A DNA stretch of 7,266 nt, taken from the NCBI RefSeq assembly GCF_946478835.1, contig NZ_CAMLDV010000170.1, forward strand, positions 1-7,266, given 5' to 3'. The notes under the pieces are model-generated. The model was not told the DNA's origin and did no database searches. It saw only the letters and a list, made by a program, of their open reading frames with translations. Below are positions 1 through 6,235 of the stretch, in pieces. The stretch comes from an uncultured Bdellovibrio sp. (GTDB lineage Bacteria; Bdellovibrionota; Bdellovibrionia; Bdellovibrionales; Bdellovibrionaceae). The stretch's first letter is position 1. Each line of letters opens with the position of its first letter. Position numbers and translations under genes: made by a program.

Positions 1-802
1 CAGTACTTTTCTCTAGGAGAACTTTGCTTAAATGCGACGGCAAATCGCCAGTGACAGTCCAGTGATGACCGCATTGGAACTCTTCCATCCAGGCGGCAAA
101 TCTTTTACGGTCTCGCAATGACCAGTGAGAATAAGATCCCCACAAAACCACCTTGTACTTTTGTGCCATCGTGCGAATGCGGATAAAGCTGTCAGACTCC
201 GGATTGAATTTATTTTCTCTAAATGGAATGACGACGTAAGGACCCTCCGTCAGAAGATTCATCAACTGATCTTCTTCGTGGTCGCTATAGGCACTGACTT
301 TTTTATTTTCGTTTTTAAGATCCAAAACCGGCGGTAAAATTCCGCGGCCTTGGCGAGTGGATCTGACATCCAAACCGCGAAGCTGTCCTAAAGCTTCCAC
401 TGTAGGACAAGTGATGATGTCACTTTCTTCAATCAAATAACGAACCGGATTACGACGAGTCAGTCCATGACGGATATCTAAAAGAGATGTCGTGAGCACA
501 CAGGTCGGATGAGATTTCGCAAATGTCGATAGAAGCATTTGTGCGGCATTCATTCTGTCTTCATCTAAAACAAGATGCAGAATTTGCGGTTGCAGACCAA
601 AAAGACCGGGAATAATGCGCAGACCTTCAAGAAGACTCCAGCGCTTGAAATATCCCATGAACTCAATGCCATTCGTATCGTGTTCGGGATTTTCGCCGTG
701 ACTGGTAAGGAGAACTACTTCGTGCTGCTGGGACTTTAAAGCTTGCGCCAGCTGCCACGAGGTTGCGTTCACATGTTTACTCACCAGGATTATTTTCGCC
801 AT
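1..802 (-). CDS. GT-B-type glycosyltransferase-like protein, 3' end cut by window edge
   Basis: An open frame runs from an ATG at 802 to the window edge, giving 267 residues without a stop. The start MAKIILVSKHVNATSWQLAQ, followed by a hydrophobic strand (EVVLLTS, about 28-34), has the look of the N-terminal Rossmann half of a GT-B glycosyltransferase, where a substrate-binding segment precedes 'A..L...GHEV'. A second half begins near residue 185 with GPYVVIPFREN and continues with YKVVLWGS (216-223), as in the nucleotide-sugar-binding domain. No signal peptide or membrane segment is seen, so a cytoplasmic or membrane-peripheral enzyme is expected. Donor and acceptor cannot be named, and the usual C-terminal E-x7-E region lies outside the window. 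The ATG overlaps the end of the Nudix gene by 13 nt, and an AGGA lies 5 nt upstream of it, so it is the last visible gene of the gdhA operon. The fold assignment rests on pattern only; another Rossmann-like protein remains possible. Confidence 0.66.
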   Translation of the reverse strand, partial: MAKIILVSKHVNATSWQLAQALKSQQHEVVLLTSHGENPEHDTNGIEFMGYFKRWSLLEGLRIIPGLFGLQPQILHLVLDEDRMNAAQMLLSTFAKSHPTCVLTTSLLDIRHGLTRRNPVRYLIEESDIITCPTVEALGQLRGLDVRSTRQGRGILPPVLDLKNENKKVSAYSDHEEDQLMNLLTEGPYVVIPFRENKFNPESDSFIRIRTMAQKYKVVLWGSYSHWSLRDRKRFAAWMEEFQCGHHWTVTGDLPSHLSKVLLEKST

Positions 803-1251
803 TCAAGTCCTAAGGCTTTATAAATCTTATGCAGAATTTTGCGATTGGCCTCAGGGATGTTTCGGTGCTTCAACTCTTCGGGGTGAATCCACTCAAGCAT
901 CATATGGTGCTTGGCCCGAGGCTCGCCCTTCCAGTATAGGATTTCATAAAATAATATGAGAATCCCTACATCTCCGTAGGAATGTGTACAAGCAAGTTTG
1001 AGTTCGCCCACTTCGGCTTCAATGCCCAATTCTTCGTTGAGCTCGCGCGCTAAGGCTTCTTCAGGAGTTTCACCTGTCTCAATTTTGCCTCCAGGGAATT
1101 CCCATTGGCCCGCAAGAGAATTGTTTTCAGGGCGTTGACCGACTAGGATTTTACCATCTTTGCGCAAAAAGCCAGCGACCACAGGAATCCAATGTCCTTT
1201 GCGGATTTTAGATTTTTTAGGTTTTGTCGCCACTGCGCTATCGTCCGTCAT
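790..1251 (-). CDS. mutT: MutT/NudG-like Nudix hydrolase (nucleoside triphosphate pyrophosphohydrolase)
   Basis: The 153-residue protein is a compact single Nudix domain. A perfect Nudix box (G-x5-E-x7-R-E-U-x-E-E-x-G-U) spans residues 55-77, with G55, E61, R69, E70, E73, E74 and G76 all in place. The lead-in LAGQWEFPGG (46-55) is typical of MutT/NudG enzymes, which cleave oxidised or modified (d)NTPs to NMP and pyrophosphate with Mg2+ and so keep mutagenic precursors such as 8-oxo-dGTP out of DNA. Substrate choice (8-oxo-dGTP or modified CTP/dCTP) cannot be settled from sequence. The basic N-terminus (about residues 10-18, KPKKSKIRK) is an extension beyond the core. The ATG at 1251 is chosen because AAGAAGG lies 4 nt upstream and it overlaps the pyrD stop by only 14 nt. 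A start at 1353 would add 34 non-homologous-looking residues inside pyrD. It is third in the operon, cytoplasmic, and probably translationally coupled to both neighbours. The symbol is assigned by family resemblance. Confidence 0.9.
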   Translation of the reverse strand: MTDDSAVATKPKKSKIRKGHWIPVVAGFLRKDGKILVGQRPENNSLAGQWEFPGGKIETGETPEEALARELNEELGIEAEVGELKLACTHSYGDVGILILFYEILYWKGEPRAKHHMMLEWIHPEELKHRNIPEANRKILHKIYKALGLEWRK

Positions 1252-2221
1252 TATACCTTCTTGCCACGTCATGGAAAAAACTCGGTCCATGGAACACAAG
1301 TGCAGAATAAATTTGAACAAGATCTGCGCCCATTTGCAATCTTTCAAAGACATCTTCTGGAGTTAGTACGCCACCAACGCTGACCAAAAGCAGACCCTCG
1401 CGTTTTTTGCCTAAGCTTTCGACAGCCACCTTCAATGCGCGCTGCGAAAGTTCCTTTAAAGGAGCTCCAGAAAGACCACCTTCCGAAGGGAAATGACAGC
1501 CCGGCGGACGAGACAATGTTGTGTTTGTTAGCACGAAGCCATCAACACCCAACTCTTGGCAGTGCAAAACAGTTTCTGCCAAAGCTTCATCTCCCATATC
1601 TGGAGAGAGTTTCACAAGAACAGGAGTCGGTTCGTAATGGGAAACACGGTCCACAATCGGAGCAATCAAATCACGCAGATTTTCTTTGTTCTGAAGATCT
1701 CTGAGGCCTTTTGTATTCGGGCTAGAGATGTTCACAACAAAAGCATCAGCAAACGGACGGAATTTATCCACCAATGTTAGATAATCCTGAACCGCTTGAT
1801 TGTTGGGAGTGTAACGATTTTTTCCGATGTTCACGAAAATCGGTGTGCGGTAGTTCGGAGCATAGAACGCCAGATTGTAAAACGTCTCATCCGCTCCATG
1901 GCTTGGAAATCCCATCTTATTCCACATCGCCTGAAGTTTCAGATCACGGTCCATGATCTTTCCAGGATTCGGAGCTTGCGGAAGAGGAGTCACAGTTCCG
2001 ACTTCAACAAAGCCGCAACCTAGAGCCCACCAATCTTTTAAATTTTCAGCGTTTTTATCAACTCCACCGGCAATTCCCAATGGATTCGCAAAATACAGAT
2101 CGCGCCAGGTAAAACTTTTCCAATGCGGAGTTTTTCTGCCGTGAAGAAGAGAGTAGATCGGTAAGGCCAGTGAGCTCAGATCGTGAGCCCACTGGGGTGG
2201 TAAAGCTAACCAAGGACGCAT
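1238..2221 (-). CDS. pyrD: Dihydroorotate dehydrogenase, class 2 (quinone-dependent)
   Basis: The enzyme oxidises dihydroorotate to orotate in the fourth step of de novo UMP synthesis and passes electrons through FMN to membrane quinone. Its 327 residues are close to the roughly 336 of E. coli PyrD and it is collinear throughout. NPLGIAGGVDKN (46-57) and EVGTVTPLPQ (73-82) form the first strands, and NKMGF (101-105) contributes to substrate binding. NISSPNTKGLR (164-174) carries the class 2 catalytic base Ser167; class 1 enzymes use Cys there. LVKLSPD includes Lys204, TNTT includes Asn233, and GGLSGAPL (248-255) with SVGGV (281-285) bind the FMN phosphate. The N-terminal 25 or so residues (WLALPPQWAHDLSSLALPIY) match the amphipathic helices that dock class 2 enzymes on the inner membrane. 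The gdhA stop and this start share one base (TAATG at 2223-2219). The nearest AGAGGA is 14 nt upstream, too far to be ideal, so re-initiation coupling to gdhA is likely. Confidence 0.97.
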   Translation of the reverse strand: MRPWLALPPQWAHDLSSLALPIYSLLHGRKTPHWKSFTWRDLYFANPLGIAGGVDKNAENLKDWWALGCGFVEVGTVTPLPQAPNPGKIMDRDLKLQAMWNKMGFPSHGADETFYNLAFYAPNYRTPIFVNIGKNRYTPNNQAVQDYLTLVDKFRPFADAFVVNISSPNTKGLRDLQNKENLRDLIAPIVDRVSHYEPTPVLVKLSPDMGDEALAETVLHCQELGVDGFVLTNTTLSRPPGCHFPSEGGLSGAPLKELSQRALKVAVESLGKKREGLLLVSVGGVLTPEDVFERLQMGADLVQIYSALVFHGPSFFHDVARRYNDGR

Positions 2222-3495
2222 TATCTTGGATACAATCCTCTGAGAAGCATCGCTTTCTCAAGGCGTTGAACAGAAACCGCCATCGCAGCAGATCTCATGT
2301 CGACGTTTTTCTCTTTAGAAAGAGCGTAACCTTTATCGAAGGCTTTGGTGATAATACCTTTCAAACGGTTGTTCACTTCATCTTCGTCCCAGAAGAACGA
2401 TGTGATGTCTTGAACCCATTCAAAGTAAGACACGATCACACCGCCGCCATTCGCAATAACGTCTGGAGCGATGAACACGCCGCGCTTTGAAAGAATTTTT
2501 GTCGCTGCATTTGTCACAGGACCATTTGCACCTTCAACGATGATTTTTGCTTGGATCTTTTCAGCGTTGTGCGTGTCGATTTGGTTTTCAAGAGCACAAG
2601 GGAAAAGAGCATCACATTTAACTTCAAGCAAATCTTCATTGCTGATTGGAGTTGCTTTTGGATAGCCCTTCAAGAATTTGTGAGCTTTCACGTATTCCAT
2701 CACTTCAGGAATATCAAGTCCGTCACCATTGAAGATACCGCCAGAAACGTCAGACACCGCCACGATGCGAGCGCCACGGTCGTGAGCGAATTTCGCTGCG
2801 AAAGAACCCACGTTACCGAAACCTTGAATCGCGATCGATGAACCTTTCATGCTCATCTTGCAAACTTCAAAAGCTTTTTCAGCTACGTAAACAACGCCCA
2901 AACCTGTTGCGTGGTTACGACCCAAAGATCCACCGATCTCAACCGGTTTACCAGTCACAACACCCGGTTGTGCATAGCCACCTTGCTCCTGAGAGTAAGT
3001 GTCCATGAACCAAGCCATTGTTTGTGGATCTGTGCCCACGTCGGGAGCTGGAATGTCTTTAGTTGGTCCTACGAAAGGAGCAATTTCAGAAGCATAACGA
3101 CGAGTCAGATTTTGTTTTTCAGTGCGAGAAAGTTTTGTGGGATCAACAGTGATACCACCTTTTGCGCCACCCAAAGGAAGACCAAGAACAGAGTTTTTGA
3201 AAGTCATCAAAGCCGCAAGGCCGACAACTTCAGAAAGGTCTACGTTTTGGTGATAACGGATACCGCCCTTGTAAGGGCCGAGAGTTGGAGAGTACTGAAC
3301 GCGATAGCCAGTGAAAACTTTGACGCTGTAGTCATCCATACGAACAGGGACAGATACAGTGATCGCGCGACGAGGTCTTTTTAGACGCTCAAGTACGTTA
3401 GGGTCACAGTTGATAATCTTTGCCGCTTCTTCGAGAGTTTGAATAGCGTTTCTGAACAGAGGCCCGTCATACAAGGGCTCAATCTTGTGTTCCAT
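2221..3495 (-). CDS. gdhA: Glutamate dehydrogenase (Glu/Leu/Phe/Val dehydrogenase family)
   Basis: The enzyme interconverts glutamate and 2-oxoglutarate plus ammonia with NAD(P)(H), linking nitrogen assimilation or amino-acid breakdown to the TCA cycle. The 424 residues fit the 410-450 residue hexameric bacterial class. Visible landmarks are GPYKGGIR (73-80, substrate Lys76), TFKNS (Lys100), the active-site signature LPLGGAKGGI (106-115, catalytic Lys112), PAPDVGT (149-155, catalytic Asp152) and the dinucleotide-binding loop GFGNVGS (225-231). The C-terminal ANGPVTNAA and IANGGGV segments are also typical. Whether NAD or NADP is used is not decided here; for a protein- and amino-acid-consuming organism a catabolic NAD enzyme is a reasonable guess. 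The ATG at 3495 is chosen because AAGGAGA lies 8 nt upstream and the family begins at about this point. An open frame continues to 3597, but the extra 34 residues would cross the promoter. It is the first gene of the operon and ends in a one-base overlap with pyrD. Confidence 0.97.
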   Translation of the reverse strand: MEHKIEPLYDGPLFRNAIQTLEEAAKIINCDPNVLERLKRPRRAITVSVPVRMDDYSVKVFTGYRVQYSPTLGPYKGGIRYHQNVDLSEVVGLAALMTFKNSVLGLPLGGAKGGITVDPTKLSRTEKQNLTRRYASEIAPFVGPTKDIPAPDVGTDPQTMAWFMDTYSQEQGGYAQPGVVTGKPVEIGGSLGRNHATGLGVVYVAEKAFEVCKMSMKGSSIAIQGFGNVGSFAAKFAHDRGARIVAVSDVSGGIFNGDGLDIPEVMEYVKAHKFLKGYPKATPISNEDLLEVKCDALFPCALENQIDTHNAEKIQAKIIVEGANGPVTNAATKILSKRGVFIAPDVIANGGGVIVSYFEWVQDITSFFWDEDEVNNRLKGIITKAFDKGYALSKEKNVDMRSAAMAVSVQRLEKAMLLRGLYPR

Positions 3496-3503
3496 GATAT
3501 GTG

Positions 3504-3510
3504 TCTCCTT
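3504..3510 (-). promoter_or_regulatory. Ribosome binding site of gdhA
   Basis: AAGGAGA on the minus strand lies 8 nt before the ATG at 3495. It is the best Shine-Dalgarno sequence in the window and it decides the gdhA start against the longer open frame reaching 3597. Confidence 0.85.
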
Positions 3511-3526
3511 AAAAATACACTGTGCA

Positions 3527-3555
3527 AGTCTATTGAAGTAAATACTCAATGTCAC
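3527..3555 (-). promoter_or_regulatory. Candidate sigma70-type promoter of the gdhA-pyrD-mutT operon
   Basis: On the minus strand GTGACA (3555-3550, 5 of 6 to TTGACA) is followed after exactly 17 nt by TAGACT (3532-3527, 4 of 6 to TATAAT). Initiation about 7 nt downstream would leave a leader of roughly 25 nt that carries the AAGGAGA site. The position fits, since it is the only room before a four-gene overlapping run. The match is moderate and not proven. Confidence 0.5.
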
Positions 3556-3563
3556 TCTGGAAA

Positions 3564-3571
3564 AAGGTGAT
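3564..3571 (+). promoter_or_regulatory. Ribosome binding site favouring the GTG start of the hydrolase
   Basis: AAGGTGAT lies 6 nt before the GTG at 3578. Its last seven bases match the expected 16S anti-Shine-Dalgarno ATCACCT. No comparable site precedes the alternative ATG at 3605, so this site decides in favour of GTG. No clear promoter could be found for this strand between 3496 and 3563. Confidence 0.5.
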
Positions 3572-3577
3572 GACTCA

Positions 3578-5314
3578 GTGGTTCTTATTGGCCACAATGG
3601 GCCTATGCTTCAGTCTTGTTTTATCACCCTTGGTCTTATTCTTGGGGGCTTTTCAGCCCTGGCAGCGACCCCTCAACGAGCTTTTATAGAGCAATTTCAA
3701 AGCTCGCGGATCAGTTTTCCCTCCGAAGAGTCTGCCATTCTGGCCGACAGCCCGGGGCGTTATCCTGAGCCTCTGAACTTCATCTTGGAAAGTGTCTTAA
3801 GTTGGATTCCTCGTGGAGAGCCTAAACTGATGAGTGCGGCCTGTTCGCCAGACACATGGCAAGAGCGCATGAAAGATCCGCGTCTCGCAGGTTCATTGCA
3901 GTTGCAAGGAGCCCTCGTTCAAAAATACTTCCAAGAGTGTCGAAGCGAATTAGAGACGGGCGACAACGGTTACTTCACAAATTTAAAAACGATGATGACG
4001 ATGAAGTATGCGCCACAAACGCATCCCTTTTTACGTCGTGTTGTTGTGAATCTTCCGGGCAATGTAAAACTCAAAGGTCTTTTGGGTTTGAAAGGCGATT
4101 TGAAGCGTCGTCCTCTTGTGATTGTTCGCTTGGGAATTTTTTCGAATGTCGAAGATTTCAAACCCGAACGCGCGTGGCTCATGATGCTCTTTGAGCAATC
4201 GCCGTTCAATGTGCTTTTGCTTGAAAACATGTCGAGTTCTGATTTTGTCGCGAACAACAATCAATTTTCATTCGGCGGTTACGATGAAGGCATTCAGAAT
4301 ATTTTAGTCGCGCGATTGTTGAGTGATCCCGTAGAGCCACTGTCTCAGCTTGTCGACAGTGTCCACGTTTTCGGAATTAGCTTGGGCGGACACGGAGTTT
4401 TATTTTCTTCGCTTTTAAATAAATACAATTCGCCAAAACATGGAGCGTTGATCAACAGCTTCACGGCTTTATGTCCCGTTGTGGATTTGAAAAAGACAAT
4501 GGTGGCGTTGACGGAAGGCGGAGTGAAATCGGCCTTTGTGGATTTGTGGAGCCGCCAGCGACTGACAGGGCTTGATAAAAAACTTCCAGCTCTTGTGACC
4601 TATGACAGTTTTGCTTTTCTTTCTAAGGCCATCTCTGAAATTGCCCGCACTTATCATGGCGGACTTTCTTATATTTCAAGTGTGCGTTTGCCGCCTGAAA
4701 TGAAAGACAGCTCGGACTTCTGGGCGCTGAATGACTTTTGGAAGTACTACAAACAAGTCGAGCAGCCTGTTTTGATTTACGCAACAGAACAAGATCCAGC
4801 GGTGCCTTTCAATCTCAATTCCGAACTTATTCAGAATAAAGATTTAAAGATTGATAGCAAAAATCTGCGTGTGATTGAGCTTCCCCAAGGAGTGCATTGC
4901 ACGCTGCCGGTTCCGTACGACTGGCATGCTATCACGTCTCTTTTTCAGTCTTACATTCTTTCGCACTCTCCAGGATTTAAAATGGTGGAGAGAACTTTGG
5001 ATGTGGATTTAAGCGATGAAGAATGGGCCGGATTTTTTGATGCGGGTTCGCGCGTGAAGTTTGAAGTGCAAGAGCCCAGCAAGAAGTCAGGCTTTGTGAC
5101 AATTGAGATGGAAGTAGAAAATGCCAAAGGCAAAGAAAAGTCGATGAACTTAAGTCTGCCGCTATCGCAATTCGATTTCCGTTTTTTAAATCCTGAATTG
5201 AGTGCGTCTGAGCAAGAAATGATCGTGCGTTGGCTGAATCAAAATCTCAAACTGCACATTCAACCTAAAAATGGCAAGTACGCTCTTAGAGCCACATGGT
5301 CTGTCGCTCAGTAG
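3578..5314 (+). CDS. Exported alpha/beta hydrolase with Ser-Asp-His triad, specific substrate unknown
   Basis: This is a 578-residue protein I do not recognise as a named family member. A hydrophobic stretch (about residues 11-30, ending SALAA before TPQ) looks like a type I signal peptide with an A-x-A-like cleavage site, so a periplasmic, surface or secreted location is inferred. The hydrolase core runs from about 155 to 465. LKGLLGLKG and RPLVIVRLGIFSN (178-190) give the first strands and a likely oxyanion turn. VFGISLGGHG (264-273) is the nucleophile elbow G-x-S-x-G with Ser268. VLIYATEQDPAVP (398-410) gives the acid Asp406, and PQGVHCTLP (436-444) gives the base His440. A 150-residue N-terminal region and a C-terminal region (about 466-578) rich in alternating charged and hydrophobic residues are extra to a minimal hydrolase. 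The start is uncertain: GTG at 3578 has a good ribosome binding site, while ATG at 3605 gives a shorter signal peptide without one. The 3' end overlaps the MipA-like gene by 19 nt. Esterase, lipase or peptidase activity are all possible. Confidence 0.82.
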   Translation: MVLIGHNGPMLQSCFITLGLILGGFSALAATPQRAFIEQFQSSRISFPSEESAILADSPGRYPEPLNFILESVLSWIPRGEPKLMSAACSPDTWQERMKDPRLAGSLQLQGALVQKYFQECRSELETGDNGYFTNLKTMMTMKYAPQTHPFLRRVVVNLPGNVKLKGLLGLKGDLKRRPLVIVRLGIFSNVEDFKPERAWLMMLFEQSPFNVLLLENMSSSDFVANNNQFSFGGYDEGIQNILVARLLSDPVEPLSQLVDSVHVFGISLGGHGVLFSSLLNKYNSPKHGALINSFTALCPVVDLKKTMVALTEGGVKSAFVDLWSRQRLTGLDKKLPALVTYDSFAFLSKAISEIARTYHGGLSYISSVRLPPEMKDSSDFWALNDFWKYYKQVEQPVLIYATEQDPAVPFNLNSELIQNKDLKIDSKNLRVIELPQGVHCTLPVPYDWHAITSLFQSYILSHSPGFKMVERTLDVDLSDEEWAGFFDAGSRVKFEVQEPSKKSGFVTIEMEVENAKGKEKSMNLSLPLSQFDFRFLNPELSASEQEMIVRWLNQNLKLHIQPKNGKYALRATWSVAQ

Positions 5315-6207
5315 TTAAAACTTTTCTCTTTGTGTTTTTAGTGTGTGCAGTCTCTGTTTCAGAGGCTGCCGAAGAAAGCAAGCCCTTGTGGGAGTACGGC
5401 TTCGGAGCAGGCTACGCACAGTATGCCCACTATCCGGCGGCCGATCAGTACGCTCAGCTTTTTTTACCTTTTCCGACATTCCAGTATCGCGGTGAAATTT
5501 TACGTGCGGATGACCGTGAAGGCGGTCGTGCCTATCTTTTAAAGAATGAAAAATGGTCTTTAGAGTTTTCAGGAAGTGGTTCGTTGCCTCTGGATTCTTC
5601 GGACAATCGTGCCCGTGAGGGAATGGATAATCTTCCGTTGGTTCTAGAGGCGGGTCCTCAGCTGGTTTACTCGCAAGATCATGATTGGGAATTTAAAATA
5701 GCCGTCTTTCCGTCTGTTGTGATTGATGGAGCTTACGTTCGCCAAAACGGTGGAAGTCTTAATCTGCAAGCCGCATATCGTTGGGAAAAAGAAGTGATAG
5801 GTCCTTTTGCTACCCCGCTGGGACTGAGTGGTATTTTGACTTTGAATGCGAAGGCCGCCTCTCAAGAATTTCATAAAACTTATTTTGAAGTTTCATCTAA
5901 AGACGCCACAAGCACACGCTCGCAATACAATGCCGTTGCGGGATTCCTAGACACGCAAGCAACGTATTTCCAAAGGATTTCTAAAGGCCGTTTCACTCTT
6001 TATGCGGCTGTTTCATACACGGATTATTCGCAGTCGGTGAATCGCACAAGTCCTTTGCACCGTGCGGATTCTAATTTCGAATATGGCGTGGGTCTTACCT
6101 ATGTTCTTGGCGAATCCAAACGCCAGTCTGTTCCTCTTGAAAACACAGAAGGTCTAATCAATAAAGCGATTCAGCATCGTAAAGAACGTCTTGAGCAGTT
6201 TCAGTAA
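5296..6207 (+). CDS. MipA/OmpV family outer-membrane protein
   Basis: This 303-residue protein begins with a clear signal peptide: MVCRSVVK, a hydrophobic core at about 9-20, and SVSEAA with likely cleavage after residue 25. The mature part shows the family's hallmarks in order: GFGAGYAQYAHYPAADQY (36-52), a strand ending FPTFQYRGEILRAD (59-72), WSLEFSGSGSLPLDSSDN (87-104), then AREGMDNLP and LEAGPQLVY (117-125). It ends with repeated amphipathic strands such as FTLYAAVSYTDYSQ and FEYGVGLTYVLG. MipA/OmpV proteins are outer-membrane beta-barrels; E. coli MipA binds the murein transglycosylase MltA, and others take part in osmotic or antibiotic responses. No partner is visible here other than the upstream hydrolase. 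A polar tail of about 30 residues (274-303, helix-like, LINKAIQHRKERLEQ) follows the last strand, which is unusual for a barrel that normally ends near its terminal strand. The ATG lies inside the hydrolase gene, so coupled translation is likely. Confidence 0.9.
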   Translation: MVCRSVVKTFLFVFLVCAVSVSEAAEESKPLWEYGFGAGYAQYAHYPAADQYAQLFLPFPTFQYRGEILRADDREGGRAYLLKNEKWSLEFSGSGSLPLDSSDNRAREGMDNLPLVLEAGPQLVYSQDHDWEFKIAVFPSVVIDGAYVRQNGGSLNLQAAYRWEKEVIGPFATPLGLSGILTLNAKAASQEFHKTYFEVSSKDATSTRSQYNAVAGFLDTQATYFQRISKGRFTLYAAVSYTDYSQSVNRTSPLHRADSNFEYGVGLTYVLGESKRQSVPLENTEGLINKAIQHRKERLEQFQ

Positions 6208-6209
6208 GA

Positions 6210-6235
6210 GGAAAAAGTACCAGGTACCTTTTTCC
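6210..6235. terminator. Bidirectional terminator-like hairpin between convergent genes
   Basis: GGAAAAAGTAC (6210-6220) and GTACCTTTTTCC (6224-6235) are complementary apart from one bulged C, with loop CAG. Read either way, the stem begins in an A-tract and ends in a T-tract, as expected for a rho-independent terminator working on both strands. It fills the 28-nt gap between the MipA-like stop (6207) and the AlkB-like stop (6236). The G+C part of the stem is short, so the strength is uncertain. Its core AGGTACCTGGT (minus strand, 6229-6219) recurs at 7244-7254. Confidence 0.7.

Noticed and set aside
125..337. 70-residue plus-strand frame near the left edge
   Set aside because: It is antisense to the glycosyltransferase-like gene, whose frame is open to the window edge and coupled to the operon.
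1252..1353. Longer N-terminus for the Nudix hydrolase starting at 1353
   Set aside because: The extra 34 residues lie inside pyrD and do not resemble a Nudix domain. The ATG at 1251 has AAGAAGG just upstream and gives the usual domain length.
2911..3384. 157-residue open frame on the plus strand opposite gdhA
   Set aside because: It is wholly antisense to a clearly coding, conserved gene, has many Cys/Arg/Ser residues typical of a shadow frame, and shows no ribosome binding site or recognisable domain.
3496..3597. Longer N-terminus for glutamate dehydrogenase starting at 3597
   Set aside because: It would run through the promoter candidate and the strong AAGGAGA site, and family members begin near the ATG at 3495.
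3570..3689. Short hydrophobic frame from ATG at 3570 (begins MTQWFLLATMG) that resembles a signal peptide
   Set aside because: It ends after about 39 codons in another frame from the hydrolase. The hydrolase frame has its own signal peptide continuous with the mature protein, so neither a separate gene nor a frameshift is needed.
3970..4260. Minus-strand frames opposite the hydrolase gene (96 and 77 residues)
   Set aside because: They are Lys/Arg/Phe-rich antisense shadows of a well-supported gene, with no start signals and no recognisable motif.
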